Positions 63,957 to 64,000 of a stretch of 64,000 nucleotides of DNA are shown here, piece by piece (within the stretch, counting starts at the first letter, position 1; every line of letters begins with the position of its first letter). Made by a program: the position numbers and the translations under genes. The DNA is from Stenurella melanura. Its lineage: Eukaryota > Arthropoda > Insecta > Coleoptera > Cerambycidae. Where the stretch lies: assembly GCA_963583905.1 (NCBI GenBank), contig OY757309.1:123055660-123119659 (forward strand), given 5' to 3'. The notes under the pieces are model-generated. The model did not search any database, was not told the origin of the DNA, and saw only the letters and a list, made by a program, of their open reading frames with translations.

Positions 63957-64000
63957 AAAATTATCCGCCGTGATGAGGCGGTTCGAAATGGTTCTATAAG

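Larger units (their letters stand above)
1..64000 (+). repeat. Satellite DNA array, 317-bp monomer, about 202 copies
   Basis: The whole window is a head-to-tail tandem array of one 317-bp unit. The phrase AAAATTATCC starts at 1, 318, 635, 952, 1269 and so on, and the same phase can be followed to a partial copy at 63957-64000. Every monomer is in the same orientation and no non-satellite base interrupts the array. A monomer counted by hand (952-1268) has about 35% G+C. Neighbouring monomers differ at a handful of diagnostic sites, while monomers many kilobases apart can be identical, which is the signature of higher-order repeat organisation. Such arrays are known from centromeres, pericentromeres and other heterochromatin of plants and animals. 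The host and chromosomal position cannot be read from the sequence. There is no gene-bearing stretch anywhere in the 64 kb. Confidence 0.98.
58571..64000 (+). repeat. HOR unit 10: partial, at least 5,430 bp, cut by window end
   Basis: The order is T1-T12, then a T2/T13 hybrid (62375), T14, T15, T16, a T21/T22 hybrid (63642) and the first 44 bases of a T23-like monomer. Private changes include ATATTAGAGCTC (59778), AAACGTAAATTTCG (60754), AAAGTGGGTG (60864), GTTAGACCGC (62475) and ACCGCGATGAGG (63020). The unit continues past the window. Confidence 0.8.

Noticed and set aside
1..64000. CRISPR array or bacterial tandem repeat
   Set aside because: There are no unique spacers between repeats, the period is 317 bp, and no cas or other genes are present. 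Higher-order satellite organisation is a eukaryotic feature.
1..64000. Transposon insertions, inverted segments, telomeric repeats, tRNA or rRNA genes
   Set aside because: I followed the monomer phase through the whole window and found no interruption, no monomer in reverse orientation and no simple-sequence telomeric tract.
1..64000. Assignment to a named satellite family or species
   Set aside because: The unit does not match any satellite I can recall with confidence. Guessing a host from A+T content and period alone would not be supported.

Overview
The window is one uninterrupted tandem satellite-DNA array. I see no gene, RNA gene, transposon, telomere repeat, CRISPR array or unique sequence on either strand. 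The repeating unit is 317 bp, A+T-rich (about 65% in a monomer counted by hand), and always head-to-tail in the same orientation. About 202 units fill the 64 kb. This points to a nuclear eukaryotic genome, in a centromeric, pericentromeric or heterochromatic block. A flowering plant or an insect would both be plausible hosts; I do not recognise the satellite family and cannot name the organism.

The 317-bp unit is an old dimer. Its first half (157 bp) and second half (160 bp) both begin with an AAAATCA-type motif and align along their length with shared blocks, but have diverged strongly (roughly 55-60% identity by eye). The basic unit of about 158 bp is nucleosome-sized. The first half carries a perfect 7-bp-stem dyad and the second half carries a CCGCC/GGCGG dyad.

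Above the monomer lies a deep higher-order repeat (HOR). Diagnostic point variants let me place monomers in about 35 types (T1-T35) in a fixed order. Using type T1 as anchor (starts at 1, 10285, 14404, 17257, 23593, 33877, 37996, 40849, 48599, 58571), the window divides into HOR units of 10284, 4119, 2853, 6336, 10284, 4119, 2853, 7750 and 9972 bp plus a final partial unit. These correspond to 33, 13, 9, 20, 33, 13, 9, 25 and 32 monomers. The small indels and one 169-bp internal truncation account for every one of these lengths exactly. No unit contains the whole inferred 35-type order. Each is a deletion or duplication derivative whose breakpoints fall inside hybrid monomers, as expected from in-register unequal exchange or break-induced copying.

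The largest structure is a 23592-bp periodicity: 1-21960 and 23593-45552 appear identical at every private variant I compared. Either the array was amplified very recently in blocks of about 22 kb or more, or the assembly has duplicated a stretch. The third part (45553-64000) is built from the same types but is rearranged, with a 951-bp tandem duplication near 51 kb and several hybrid junctions. Short open frames of 79 and 60 codons fall inside the satellite and are not genes.
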